From Hoyosella sp. YIM 151337 (GTDB lineage Bacteria; Actinomycetota; Actinomycetes; Mycobacteriales; Mycobacteriaceae): 64,000 nucleotides of DNA. A program made the translations under genes and the position numbers. The notes beneath the pieces were generated by a model, which ran no database searches, was not told the DNA's origin, and saw nothing but the letters and a program-made list of their open reading frames with translations. This document shows positions 18,253 to 26,991 of this stretch, piece by piece; position 1 is the first letter of the stretch, and every line of letters begins with the position of its first letter. The stretch is from contig NZ_JAPEIQ010000001.1 in assembly GCF_026041215.1 (NCBI RefSeq), positions 29,340-93,339 on the forward strand, written 5' to 3'.

Positions 18253-19698
18253 TCAGCGTCGCACGTCAGCGCCAATTGAGTCGGGCTGACTGACGCGCTC
18301 CCAGCACTCAACGCCGGTGAGGTCTGGCATGTCGCTCCGGACGAATACCGGATCCAGTCCGAGTCTGCGCTGATTGCGGTAGTGCTCCAGGAGGCGGAAT
18401 GCCACGAATGAGAGCGGTGCGATCGCGAGCAGGTTGATTAGTACCATCACACCCATGGTGAGGTCCGCCAGGTTCCACACGAAGGGAAGCGATCCGACGG
18501 CGCCGCCGAAGACACACCCAACTACCGCGAGCCGGAACAGTTGCAGGGCCGATTGCGACGACGTGAGGAACTGAACATTCGCCTGCCCCACGTAGTAGTT
18601 GCCGAGCACCGAGCTAAAGGCGAGGAAGAACATCACGACAGCGAGGTAGACGAGCGCCCAGTTGCCGAACTGTGCTGCCAGCGAATCCTGCGTAAGCGAG
18701 GCGCCCGCGCGTTCTGAAAGGTCTGGATCTGACAGCAAGATGATGAATGCGGTCATGCTGCAAATCAAGAGCGTATCGAAGTAGACACCGAGGGACTGTA
18801 CGAAGCCCTGTTTGACAGGGTGTGAAACGGCTGCGGTAGCGCTGACATTGGGGATCGATCCCATGCCTGCTTCGTTTGAATACAGCCCGCGCCGTATTCC
18901 ATACATCAATGCTGCCCCGATGCCGCCGCCGATAACCTCACCGATCCCAAATGCGTTTTCAACGATTAGAAGAAGAACGGTGGGCACCTCGGAGATGTTC
19001 ATCGCGACGACAACAAGCCCGATTCCCACATACGAGATCGCCATCGCGGGGACGACTATCGAACACACCCATGAAATCCGCCGAATGCCACCGAATATCA
19101 CGAGCGCAGTGAGGGTGGCGAGGCCCACGCCGATAGCGATGGTCAACGGGGCCGAGTCGGAGCCGATTGCGTTTTTCGTGACGTCCGCGATGGTGTTTGC
19201 CTGAACGCTGTTGAAGGCGAGCGGATAGGTGACAAGCGCGACCCCGGCGAAGATCAAGGCAAGCCAGCGTTTCTTTAGTCCGCGGGTGATGTAGTACGCG
19301 GGACCGCCGCGATAGCTGTCGTGGTCTTTGACCTTGTACAGCTGAGCGAGTGTCGATTCGACGAAAGCGGTCGCCGCGCCAATGAGGGCCGTTACCCACA
19401 TCCAGAAGACAGCGCCGGGCCCGCCGATTGTAATCGCGACGGCGACACCTGCGACGTTTCCGGTACCGACCCGCGCGGCCGCTGAAATGGAAAAGGACTG
19501 GAACGCGGACAGGCCCTTGCGCCCGTTCTCCATGACGAGGGGCGGCTCGGTTACCGAACGAGCCATGTCCCGCATCATCCGGAACTGGGCGAACTTGGTC
19601 CGAACCGTGTAAAAGATTCCGGATGCCAGCAAGATGGCGATGATGAGGTACCAATAGCGGTCGTTAACAGTCGTGATGATGTCGTTGAGTTGATCCAT
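18253..19698 (-). CDS. Sodium:alanine/glycine symporter (AGCS family)
   Basis: A 481-residue membrane protein with about ten hydrophobic helices, of the AGCS family that imports alanine or glycine with sodium. Family blocks are seen in FQSFSISAAARVGTGNVAGV (about residue 75), in GPGAVFWMWVTALIGAAT and in LYSNEAGMGSIPNVSATA. ATG 19698 is preferred over the longer frame because GGTGGAG precedes it and the extra N-terminus has no membrane-protein character. It is convergent with the hydrolase gene. Substrate choice cannot be read from the sequence. Confidence 0.92.
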   Translation of the reverse strand: MDQLNDIITTVNDRYWYLIIAILLASGIFYTVRTKFAQFRMMRDMARSVTEPPLVMENGRKGLSAFQSFSISAAARVGTGNVAGVAVAITIGGPGAVFWMWVTALIGAATAFVESTLAQLYKVKDHDSYRGGPAYYITRGLKKRWLALIFAGVALVTYPLAFNSVQANTIADVTKNAIGSDSAPLTIAIGVGLATLTALVIFGGIRRISWVCSIVVPAMAISYVGIGLVVVAMNISEVPTVLLLIVENAFGIGEVIGGGIGAALMYGIRRGLYSNEAGMGSIPNVSATAAVSHPVKQGFVQSLGVYFDTLLICSMTAFIILLSDPDLSERAGASLTQDSLAAQFGNWALVYLAVVMFFLAFSSVLGNYYVGQANVQFLTSSQSALQLFRLAVVGCVFGGAVGSLPFVWNLADLTMGVMVLINLLAIAPLSFVAFRLLEHYRNQRRLGLDPVFVRSDMPDLTGVECWERVSQPDSIGADVRR

Positions 19699-19826
19699 GG
19701 CTCCACCTTTGGGTGAGTGATCTACGGCCGGGTTACGGCCGAGAGCACAATACCCACGCGCAGGCACCCAGGAATGCCCGTCCGAATTGTGTTACCGCGC
19801 CGTGAACGAGCATGTAGAAGCGCAAT

Positions 19827-19839
19827 TTCACAGTGTGAA
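19827..19839. promoter_or_regulatory. Short palindrome upstream of the symporter gene
   Basis: TTCACA-G-TGTGAA, a perfect six-base palindrome around one central base, about 130 bases upstream of the AGCS start. It could be an operator; there is no regulator gene beside it to support this. Confidence 0.3.
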
Positions 19840-19884
19840 GATCACGTGTGCGAGGCTTGTCGTCACGAACTATTCACACAGACC

Positions 19885-20043
19885 CTATGGCTTGTTACAG
19901 GACTGCCCGTCTGGTGGAGTGTCGGCGCCGAGGCGCAGCCACGCCGCAATCCGGGCTGGTGCCACGAGTGCTGCGACGTCTTTGGCAAGCGAGCGAAACA
20001 CACCGTGCTGGAGAGCTTCCGGACGATCGGGAATCTCGTTCAT
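19885..20043 (-). CDS. Possible small protein, 52 residues
   Basis: An open frame begins ATG at 20043 (MNEIPDRPEALQHGVF) and ends TAG at 19885. Its composition (DVAALVAPARIAAWLRLGAD) is like a real amphipathic helical protein and it lies in an otherwise unexplained gap of almost 500 bases. There is no strong ribosome binding site and I recognise no family. It is on the same strand as the flanking genes. It could be chance. Confidence 0.35.
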   Translation of the reverse strand: MNEIPDRPEALQHGVFRSLAKDVAALVAPARIAAWLRLGADTPPDGQSCNKP

Positions 20044-20183
20044 GGTGCCGCCTAGCTAAGACTCATGTACATATGTTCAGACAAATCGTAGGCCATTAAA
20101 ATGCGCCAGCGTCGGCAGTTCCGCAGAATCACGGGCGTTTGTGGGCGTGAAACACCACACGCCGATGGTGCCGCCCGCCCGGA

Positions 20184-20462
20184 TCACGCTGCCGTCAGGG
20201 CCTTGAATGCCTCCGAAAAATCTCTGAGTGCACGCCGGTCCTCTTCATCCGGAGGAGAGCACCCGCCATGGACGATCACCAGTATTGGCATTCCGGCGCG
20301 AACCTTGAGTTCATTCCAGCAGAGCGACAGGCAGTTTGCGCTCACCTTACGTCCCTCCACGATCACGAGAATACGTGAGGTATACGCCGCCGTTTTCCAC
20401 GTGAGCTCGTCCGCTATCTCGCTGCTGAGCGGCCCGCCAGCACAGAATTCTTCGATATACAT
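20184..20462 (-). CDS. Small protein with weak resemblance to YspA/DUF2493 (SLOG-like) proteins
   Basis: A 92-residue frame. A strand-helix-strand pattern (TSRILVIVEGRKVSANCLSL, then MPILVIVHGGCSPPDEEDRRA) resembles the nucleotide-binding start of DUF2493 proteins (RVLVxGxRD ... LVHGGCxxGAD), but the key Arg-Asp and Gly-Ala-Asp residues are not kept and the C-terminal part is missing. It may be a diverged or decaying member. GAGG four bases before the ATG is a plausible ribosome binding site. It lies downstream of the disulfide oxidoreductase gene on the same strand. Confidence 0.45.
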   Translation of the reverse strand: MYIEEFCAGGPLSSEIADELTWKTAAYTSRILVIVEGRKVSANCLSLCWNELKVRAGMPILVIVHGGCSPPDEEDRRALRDFSEAFKALTAA

Positions 20463-20526
20463 GGCGCCTCACGAACTCAGCCGAGCGTGTGCCTGAGGCT
20501 CCCATGATAGCGCTGCGCAGCGAGCT

Positions 20527-21957
20527 TCAGCGGAGGGATTCCAGCAGGCGCAGCCAGATCTCACTGACGGTGGGAAACGCGGGGACGGCATGCCATAGGG
20601 TTTCGAGCGGCACTTCACCAGCGATGGCAATTGTCGCGGCATGCACCAGTTCGCCAACATCTGGGCCGACAAATGTTGCGCCAAGGAGACACTGACGGTC
20701 GGCATCGATGACGAGCTTTGCGCGACCGCTGAAGTCATCACGCGATAGCGACGCCCCGGCTACCGCGATGTCGATCTCCGTGGTTCGGACGCTCAAGCCG
20801 CGCTCTCTCGCCTGTGCCTCGGTGATTCCGGCAGATCCAAGTTCCGGAGCCGTGAAGACGACCTGGGGGACCAGTCCTCGATCGGCTCGCGCTGTGTAGC
20901 GCGGCCCAGAAAGCGGTCGGCCCTCGGCACGTGCCGCGATCACGTCGCCGCACACGCGCGCTTGATACTTGCCCATGTGTGTGACAGCGGTACGGCCGTT
21001 GACGTCACCGACGGCGTACAGCCACTCACCTCCTGCGTTCGTCACGCACAAGTGATCATCCACGGGAATTGGCTTGTCAGCTTCTAGCCCCACAGTGCCC
21101 AAACCTAGGTCTGCGGTTGCGGGCACCCGTCCCGCAGCGACGACGATCTCGTCAGCCTGAAGTGAGCCGTCATCGAGCTGTACCAACACAGGCCCACCGT
21201 GTATGCGGCCCTCGCCCGTATTCTCAGGGCGCTCCCTGTGCACCGACACCGGTGCGGTCCTGAACCGGACGTCCACCCCATGTGCGCGCAGCCCAGCCAC
21301 AATGCGTTCCCGGGCGAAGGGCTCCGCCCCGCTGACGAGACTGCTGCCGCGCACCAGCATGGTCACCTCGGCGCCGAACGCGGCCATCCAGGTGGCAGAT
21401 TCGCAGGCCACCACGCCGCCGCCCACAATGACGACTCGTTGCGGGACTTCGTGCATATTGGTCGCATCACGCGACGTCCAGGGCAGTGCCGCAGGCAAAC
21501 CGGGTACATCTGGAAGTCTCGCCGTGGTACCCGTCGCGACAACAACGGCATGCCTCGCACGCAGGGTTCGCCCACCCACGTTGACCGCGCCTCTCCCCGC
21601 GAGTTGTCCCACGCCACGGACCACGTCGATGCCGTTGCTGTCAGCCCACTTCACCTGCCCGGCGTCATTATGGTGGCTGACGAACGCGTCCCGGCGCGCG
21701 AACACAGCGTCGAGTTGCAGTCCGCCGGCGGTGATTCGTTCGCTGACACCGGGCAGCGCGCGGCCGCCCTCGAGTACCTGAGTGGGACGCAGGAGCGCTT
21801 TGCTCGGGATGCATGCCCAGTATGAGCATTCACCACCGACGAGTTCACGCTCGACGATCGCTGCGGTTCGCTGGCTGCCCGCAATTGCGTACGCCGCCGC
21901 GTTCTCGCCCGCTGGTCCACCGCCAATGACAACAACGTCGTACGTGTCTTGAGGCAT
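20527..21957 (-). CDS. FAD-dependent pyridine nucleotide-disulfide oxidoreductase
   Basis: A 476-residue enzyme of the dihydrolipoamide dehydrogenase/mycothione reductase group. The FAD motif is DVVVIGGGPAGENAAAYA, the redox-active pair is GGECSYWACIPSKALL (CxxxxC), the NAD(P) motif is VVIVGGGVVACESATWM, the second FAD contact is WLYAVGDVNGRT and the dimer-interface His lies in LWHAVPAFPTVSE. The substrate may be lipoyl, mycothiol or another disulfide; no partner gene is adjacent. ATG 21957 starts at MPQDTYDVVVIGG. Confidence 0.88.
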   Translation of the reverse strand: MPQDTYDVVVIGGGPAGENAAAYAIAGSQRTAAIVERELVGGECSYWACIPSKALLRPTQVLEGGRALPGVSERITAGGLQLDAVFARRDAFVSHHNDAGQVKWADSNGIDVVRGVGQLAGRGAVNVGGRTLRARHAVVVATGTTARLPDVPGLPAALPWTSRDATNMHEVPQRVVIVGGGVVACESATWMAAFGAEVTMLVRGSSLVSGAEPFARERIVAGLRAHGVDVRFRTAPVSVHRERPENTGEGRIHGGPVLVQLDDGSLQADEIVVAAGRVPATADLGLGTVGLEADKPIPVDDHLCVTNAGGEWLYAVGDVNGRTAVTHMGKYQARVCGDVIAARAEGRPLSGPRYTARADRGLVPQVVFTAPELGSAGITEAQARERGLSVRTTEIDIAVAGASLSRDDFSGRAKLVIDADRQCLLGATFVGPDVGELVHAATIAIAGEVPLETLWHAVPAFPTVSEIWLRLLESLR

Positions 21958-22013
21958 GAACCGAATGTAACCGTTGGGCGGAGGCTGATGTGGCAATCGG
22001 TGGTCAGAATGCT

Positions 22014-23405
22014 TTAGTTGCGCCAGCGGGCACCGTTGCTGTTGCCGGGACCGTTGGCGTTGCCATTGCCATTGCCTGGGCCGTTTCCGTTGTTATTGCC
22101 GGGGCCACGCGGGTTCCCGGGCGGTTCAGCCGAGTCATCCGCGGGAGGTGCGGCAGCGGGGCTTTCGGGGGCCTGTTCCGGTTCCGCCGCGACAGGAACG
22201 ATTATAGGCTGCGAGGTTGCAGGCGCAGTTTCCGCCGGGGCGGTGTATTCAGCGGTTTCGCCGGCGAATACGCGTGACTTTTCTACGGTTGCGGAGCCTT
22301 TGCGCTCGAGTTCCGCCCGCGGCTCAAACGTCTCTGCCTCTGGTGTGTGCTGACTGATGAGCACGCCGCCGAGCACCGTGGCCAGGCTGGCTAGGGTGAC
22401 TGCGGTAACGCCCACGGGACGGCGCAGCTTGCCCTGCCGCGGTGTGAGCGGCGTCGTCGCGGTCACCTGCGGCGCGGCAAGCACAGAGGTGCGGCGCCTA
22501 TGCGGATGCACGGGCAAGATCGCCGCACCATCAATAGTGCCGGTCTCGATATCGGCGAGGAGTGCGGCGACGCGTTTCGCTGAAGGTCGAGCGTCGGCCT
22601 TGCGATCGGTCATGGCCGTAAGTACGCGCTGCCACGCGGCACCGAACTCTGCTGGGACGGGCGGATCGCTGCGGAGGCGCGCCACCGCAGCCGGTATGGG
22701 ATCGCCCGGGAATGCCATCTCGCCGGTTAGACACTCAATGAGAACCAAGCCGAGTGAGTAGATATCCGAAGAAGGCCCGAGCGACTCGCCCAGGGCTTGT
22801 TCAGGGCTGAGGTAGTGGGCCGTCCCGACGGCTGAGCCATGCGCGGTGAGCCGGTCCGCGCCTGCGAGCCGGGCGATGCCGAAATCTGCGAGCTTCGTGG
22901 AATAACGCCCCGAATGACCGCGCGGCGGGCCGAGCAAGATGTTGCCGGGCTTGATGTCACGATGGATGACGCCGCGACTGTGCACGTATGCGAGCGTCGT
23001 CGCGAGTTCCCGGCCGATCAGAGCCGTCTCAGCCGGGGAAATGGTGTGGACGTTGAGCTCATGCCGCAGACTTGGGCCGTCGACCAGCTCCATGACAAAG
23101 AATGGGACAGGCAGCTGTCTCTCGTCATCATCGACACCTGCGTCGTACAACGCCACAAGACCCGGTTCATTCAATCGCGCCAGCGTGAGCTTCTCGGCTT
23201 CAATACGTTGACGCGCGGTGGCGGGGTCGTCGTCGTTGGAGCGGAAGACTTTCACGGCAACACGGCGCCCGAGCGCCTCGTCAACTGCTGCATACACATC
23301 TGCGGCGCCGCCGGTGCCGAGCAATTCACCTAGCCGGTACCGGTTCGCCAGTAGCCGGGCGGCGGTGTGCGCGCTCCGGGTGGAGCCGTGGAGTGGGTAG
23401 GTCAT
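22014..23405 (-). CDS. Membrane-anchored Ser/Thr protein kinase without PASTA domains
   Basis: A 463-residue eukaryotic-type kinase. The kinase domain (residues 20-280) has the P-loop LGELLGTGGAADVY, the Lys in RRVAVKVF, the catalytic loop VIHRDIKPGNILL, the DFG in KLADFGIARLAG and the substrate loop GTAHYLSPEQ. One membrane helix follows at about 335-355 (VGVTAVTLASLATVLGG). The outer part is short, rich in Ala, Pro and Glu, and ends in Gly-Asn repeats (GNGNGNGPG types) and a basic ARWRN. The usual PASTA sensor domains are absent. Substrates are unknown. Confidence 0.92.
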   Translation of the reverse strand: MTYPLHGSTRSAHTAARLLANRYRLGELLGTGGAADVYAAVDEALGRRVAVKVFRSNDDDPATARQRIEAEKLTLARLNEPGLVALYDAGVDDDERQLPVPFFVMELVDGPSLRHELNVHTISPAETALIGRELATTLAYVHSRGVIHRDIKPGNILLGPPRGHSGRYSTKLADFGIARLAGADRLTAHGSAVGTAHYLSPEQALGESLGPSSDIYSLGLVLIECLTGEMAFPGDPIPAAVARLRSDPPVPAEFGAAWQRVLTAMTDRKADARPSAKRVAALLADIETGTIDGAAILPVHPHRRRTSVLAAPQVTATTPLTPRQGKLRRPVGVTAVTLASLATVLGGVLISQHTPEAETFEPRAELERKGSATVEKSRVFAGETAEYTAPAETAPATSQPIIVPVAAEPEQAPESPAAAPPADDSAEPPGNPRGPGNNNGNGPGNGNGNANGPGNSNGARWRN

Positions 23406-23518
23406 CGTTGATCCTGCCTGCTGCCGACGTGACGTGTGTGCGGCAATAAGTATGACGGCGGCACGTGGATGCTGAGGGTGCCGCGGCTCCCTTGCTGCTG
23501 TGAGATTCGTCGCGGCGG

Positions 23519-24559
23519 CTAGGCGGCTGGACCCGTCGTGCCCCGGATTACGAGGTGCGGAACGCAGACTATCTCCCGCTCATCGATGGCCTCCTCGCCG
23601 TCGAGGCGTGCGATAGCGCGCTCGACGGCGAGGCGTGCGAGCTCATCCGCGTCCTGACCGACTGTCGTCAGCCCTATGTGCGACATGCTCGCGAAGTAAC
23701 TGTTGTCGTAACCGATGACTGATATCTCGCCCGGCACATCCACCCCGCGGCGCAAGAGCACGTCAAGGACCCCGGCGGCGCACCGATCGTTGAATGCGAT
23801 TACCGCAGTAGGTCTTGGTGTTCGCTGAAGCAGTTGGTGAGCGGCGGCCGCGCCGTCGTCCTCACTCAAACCGCTGGCGAGGATCACGCTCTCCGCTTCG
23901 AGACCTCTGCGCCGCATCGCAGTAAGGTATCCCCGGCGGCGGTCAGCGGCACCTGGTGCGTCACCACCGTCGAGGTGAGCAATGCGCCGGTGCCCGAGTT
24001 GAACGAGATGTCCCACTGCCTCCCGGATGCCGGCGTCGTCCGCGCTGCGTACCACATCAATCGACTTCGCGATCTGGCCCCGCAGCCGCCTGGCGACGCA
24101 AACCACGGGTAGCTGCTGCGCCACGTTGGCAAGTTGCTCCGTGGATTGCTGCGGTCCCAGCAGGATCAGTGATTCACACCGGTTAGCGAGCAGCGACTCG
24201 ATTGCGCGTGATTCCTTTCGGTCCTGGGAAACCGCGCTGAGCGCGACGTCGTAACCGGCCGACTCCGCAGCCCGGTACACGCCCTCCACGAGATCCGAGT
24301 GGAATGGGTGTTGCAGCCCGAACTGCACACCGATAAGCCTGGTCCGGGTCTGTCGGAGCATTCGCGCGCGTGCGTCGGGCTGGTAACCGACGGTGCGCGC
24401 GGCCTCAAGAACGCGCTGCCGAGTCTCGTCGCTTGCACCCTTGGCGCCGCGCATCACGATTGACGCAAGCGCTGTTGACACCCCCGCACGCTGCGCCACT
24501 GTGACAAGCGTTGGCCGTTTGGCGGCGGTTCCGGTGCTCTGCCCCCGAGACACACTCAA
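23519..24559 (-). CDS. LacI family transcriptional regulator
   Basis: A 346-residue repressor: a LacI helix-turn-helix at residues 17-60 (TLVTVAQRAGVSTALASIVM), then a periplasmic-binding-like ligand domain (LIGVQFG ... HLVQLGHRRIAHLDGG ... VIGYDNSYFASM). It is the third gene of a unit with the dehydrogenase (21 bases upstream) and the isomerase. Two perfect TAGAACGTTCTA palindromes in front of the isomerase gene are its probable operators. The inducer is probably a sugar or inositol derivative. Confidence 0.9.
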   Translation of the reverse strand: MSVSRGQSTGTAAKRPTLVTVAQRAGVSTALASIVMRGAKGASDETRQRVLEAARTVGYQPDARARMLRQTRTRLIGVQFGLQHPFHSDLVEGVYRAAESAGYDVALSAVSQDRKESRAIESLLANRCESLILLGPQQSTEQLANVAQQLPVVCVARRLRGQIAKSIDVVRSADDAGIREAVGHLVQLGHRRIAHLDGGDAPGAADRRRGYLTAMRRRGLEAESVILASGLSEDDGAAAAHQLLQRTPRPTAVIAFNDRCAAGVLDVLLRRGVDVPGEISVIGYDNSYFASMSHIGLTTVGQDADELARLAVERAIARLDGEEAIDEREIVCVPHLVIRGTTGPAA

Positions 24560-24580
24560 CCTTTCCTGAGGTGGGTTGCC

Positions 24581-25612
24581 TTACACGTTAGTCGCAAACG
24601 CCGCGCGGGGACGCACGGGCACGCCCCGTTCGATGGACTCAATGGCGGCGAGGGCAATTGTCAGTGCAGCCCGGGCGTCATGACCAGTCACCGAAGGCTG
24701 CTGTCCCGTGCGTGTGCACTCTGCGAAATGAGCGAGTTCGCTGATGTATGCGTCCCGGAACAACTCCTGGTCGGAGCGCACCGTGCTCGTCGTGCCACCA
24801 GCTGCGGTATAGGTCGTGGTGTGAGTCGCTAGAAGGTCGCCCGCCGTGACGAGGCCGCCGGTGCCGAACACTTCGGCGCGAACGTCGTAGCCGTACACCG
24901 CCTGGAAGCTGGCGTCCGCGATCGCTAACGCACCATTGTCGTAGCGGATAGTCACGACGCTCGTGTCGAGCAGACCATGTGTTTTGAAGTCAGGCCGGAT
25001 AAGTGCGTCTCCGGCGGCATACACCTCGACGGCAGTAGCACCGGGGTTGAGCCAGTTGAGTGTGTCGAAGTCGTGGATCAGAGTTTCCAGGAAGATCGTC
25101 CATTGTGGGATGCGCGCGGGATCTGCCAGCTTAGGGTCTCGCGTGTTCGAACGCATGAGTTGCGGGGTACCGATCTCCCCAGCTGAAATCTTCGCGAGCG
25201 CTGACCCGAACCCGCGATCGAAACGCCTGTTGAAGCCGACTTGCAGTGGCACGCTGGCGCTCGCCGCGGCCGCGATGGCGCGGTCTGCTTCCTCAAGGGT
25301 CGCTGCCATGGGCTTCTCACAGAACACGGCTTTGCCTGCACGGGCTGCCGCTTCGATCATCGCTGCATGTGTGCGGGCCGGCGTTGCAATCACGACGCCG
25401 TCGATCGCGGGATCGGCGAATAATTCCTCGACATTGCTGAAATGACGTGGGCAGGCGAGCGTCTTCGCGAGGTTTGCAGCGAGGCCAGGTGCGGGGTCAG
25501 CTATGGCTCCGAGCCGAGCGCCGGGAATCCTGCGGGCCAGGGCCTCGGCGTGAAACGCACCCATGCGGCCTGCACCGATGAGTCCTATCGTGACGGGTGT
25601 TGAAGTGGTCAT
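24581..25612 (-). CDS. Gfo/Idh/MocA oxidoreductase (inositol 2-dehydrogenase-like)
   Basis: A 343-residue NAD(P)-dependent dehydrogenase. The Rossmann start is TIGLIGAGRMGAFHAEAL, the EKP motif is AVFCEKPMAATLEEAD (catalytic Lys), and the second conserved segment with the substrate Asp/His is FLETLIHDFDTLNWL. These match the inositol dehydrogenase (IolG) group, but other sugars are possible. The operon order isomerase - dehydrogenase - LacI suggests catabolism of a polyol or keto-sugar. ATG 25612 is the start; a longer frame upstream is mostly antisense to the preceding gene. Confidence 0.88.
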   Translation of the reverse strand: MTTSTPVTIGLIGAGRMGAFHAEALARRIPGARLGAIADPAPGLAANLAKTLACPRHFSNVEELFADPAIDGVVIATPARTHAAMIEAAARAGKAVFCEKPMAATLEEADRAIAAAASASVPLQVGFNRRFDRGFGSALAKISAGEIGTPQLMRSNTRDPKLADPARIPQWTIFLETLIHDFDTLNWLNPGATAVEVYAAGDALIRPDFKTHGLLDTSVVTIRYDNGALAIADASFQAVYGYDVRAEVFGTGGLVTAGDLLATHTTTYTAAGGTTSTVRSDQELFRDAYISELAHFAECTRTGQQPSVTGHDARAALTIALAAIESIERGVPVRPRAAFATNV

Positions 25613-25637
25613 GCGGGTTCCTTTGTTTGCGAAGTGA

Positions 25638-26423
25638 TCATTGAGAGAGACTGAATGCGGTGCGGAACCGATCGAGTGCCTCATGATCGTCACCGCTGGC
25701 CCACGCTTCCATCGCCACGGGGCCGTCGTAGCCCGCGACCGCAAGGGCGGTGGCGATAGCCGGATAGTTGATTTCTCCGGTTCCGGGTTCGCACCGGCCG
25801 GGCACGTCAGCCACTTGCACCTCCGCCACAAGTCCGCGCCCGACGGCGCTTCGCAGGAGTTCGATCAGGTTACCTTCACCGATTTGTGCGTGGTAGAGAT
25901 CGAGGTTCATGCGGAGCGCAGGGCTGGCGACCGATTCAACGAGCGCCAGAGTGTCTGCCGCCCTCGCAAAGGGCACGCCTGGATGGTCTACGGCAGTGTT
26001 GAGGTTTTCGAGCATAAACGTCACGCCATGTTGCATGCCAAGTTCAGCGATGCGTCCCAACGTTTGCGCGGCCTTAACCCACATCGCTCCGGTCACGTGC
26101 TGGACTGGGTGGATTGGCAATCCGTTGCGGTCGAGTCCGGTGCCGTGCAGATTGAGTCGCGTACAGCCGAGTTCCTGCGCTATCGCAGCAGATTGCCGGG
26201 CTGTGCGAAGAAGTTCTGCTGCACCTGCCGCATCAGTGAGGCTGCCTCGCAGATAACCCGTCATCGACGAAAAGGCCGCACCGGTCCGCACGAGATCATC
26301 GATATCGTAGTTGCTCCAATCCCACAGGACTACAGCAAAACCCAGATCATCGAGGATTCGCACGCGTTCCGTGAACGGGCGGTTCTTAAACACCATCTCC
26401 GCGCAGACCGCGAGCTTTGGCAT
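25638..26423 (-). CDS. TIM-barrel sugar isomerase (hydroxypyruvate isomerase-like)
   Basis: A 261-residue AP-endonuclease-2-like TIM barrel. Metal ligands are recognisable as the Glu in VTFMLENLNTAVDHPG, the His in LDLYHAQIGEG and the Glu of GPVAMEAW; the barrel layout is that of Hyi/OtnI hydroxypyruvate or tetronate isomerases. It is the first gene of the operon behind the double LacI operator. Reaction on the true substrate unknown. Confidence 0.85.
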   Translation of the reverse strand: MPKLAVCAEMVFKNRPFTERVRILDDLGFAVVLWDWSNYDIDDLVRTGAAFSSMTGYLRGSLTDAAGAAELLRTARQSAAIAQELGCTRLNLHGTGLDRNGLPIHPVQHVTGAMWVKAAQTLGRIAELGMQHGVTFMLENLNTAVDHPGVPFARAADTLALVESVASPALRMNLDLYHAQIGEGNLIELLRSAVGRGLVAEVQVADVPGRCEPGTGEINYPAIATALAVAGYDGPVAMEAWASGDDHEALDRFRTAFSLSQ

Positions 26424-26441
26424 GTCGGTTACGCCTCTCGA

Positions 26442-26453
26442 TAGAACGTTCTA
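26442..26453. promoter_or_regulatory. LacI operator copy 1
   Basis: TAGAACGTTCTA, a perfect 12-base palindrome with a central CG as in LacI-family operators. It is 19 bases upstream of the isomerase start. A second identical copy follows with a centre-to-centre distance of 24 bases. Confidence 0.85.
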
Positions 26454-26465
26454 GTAACCTAAGTG

Positions 26466-26477
26466 TAGAACGTTCTA
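26466..26477. promoter_or_regulatory. LacI operator copy 2
   Basis: Second perfect TAGAACGTTCTA palindrome. The 24-base spacing puts the two sites a little over two helical turns apart. Confidence 0.85.
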
Positions 26478-26494
26478 ACGAAGGGAGGCAAGGG

Positions 26495-26943
26495 TCAGAT
26501 CGGTAAGCGACGAATGCACCCGGCGGCTAGGGGGCGTCGATCGAGGCAGCAATAGCCGCGCTGATTCGCGAAGACGTCGGCATCGAAGCTCTCCGCTGCA
26601 CTGCTGCGAACCGCGTCGAGATCGATGCAAATCGCGCGCAAGGCAGCGGCATCCTTCTCTCCGAGCACGTCAGGGCTGCGGGCAATGCGCAAATAACCCA
26701 GCGCTGCTTCTCGGGGTTGCACCGGCCGCAAGAAGTGCCTCGATGAGATTCTCGTGACCCTGCCTGTCGGCTGGCTCCGAGCGCATCAGCAATCGCCTGC
26801 CATGACCATCCCTGTCTGCGCGCGTTCGCCACCTGGAGCGCTTCGAGTCGTTCAAGCAGACGGCGGAGGGCTACGACTGCGCGCAGTCCTGTATGGGGAT
26901 CCTGGCTGCCCGCGGAGGCGGCAAGCTCTGTCGCTTCGGTCAT
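26495..26943 (-). pseudogene. Broken HTH / Clp N-terminal domain protein
   Basis: Three reading frames in a row give pieces of one protein. The first piece (from ATG 26943) reads DPHTGLRAVVALRRLLERLE and NARRQGWSWQAIADALGASRQ, the helix-turn-helix of the small actinobacterial HTH/Clp-N proteins. A second frame gives GHENLIEALLAAG, and a third gives AALGYLRIA ... DAAALRAICIDLDAVRSSAAE, which is a Clp N-domain. At least two frameshifts and probably a small deletion separate them, so no full-length protein can be made. Intact relatives regulate or assist ClpC-type proteolysis. Confidence 0.7.
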
Positions 26944-26945
26944 GC

Positions 26946-26991
26946 TGTCAACCTGCATTGACGGTGGAGCTAGCGTCAATGTGAGTTGACA
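26946..26991. repeat. Double GTCAA-N6-TTGAC palindromes in inverted arrangement
   Basis: Left arm TGTCAACCTGCATTGAC at 26946-26962 and right arm GTCAATGTGAGTTGACA at 26975-26991; the right arm is the reverse complement of the left at 15 of 17 positions. Each arm is itself GTCAA-N6-TTGAC. The site fills the gap between the YjbR stop and the broken HTH gene. It looks like a pair of operators for the HTH protein, but could also fold into a hairpin ending the upstream transcript. Confidence 0.55.

Noticed and set aside
20090..20190. Second-frame continuation of the 92-residue protein on the minus strand
   Set aside because: A short open stretch exists in another frame, but it does not resemble the missing part of the DUF2493 family, so a frameshift cannot be claimed.
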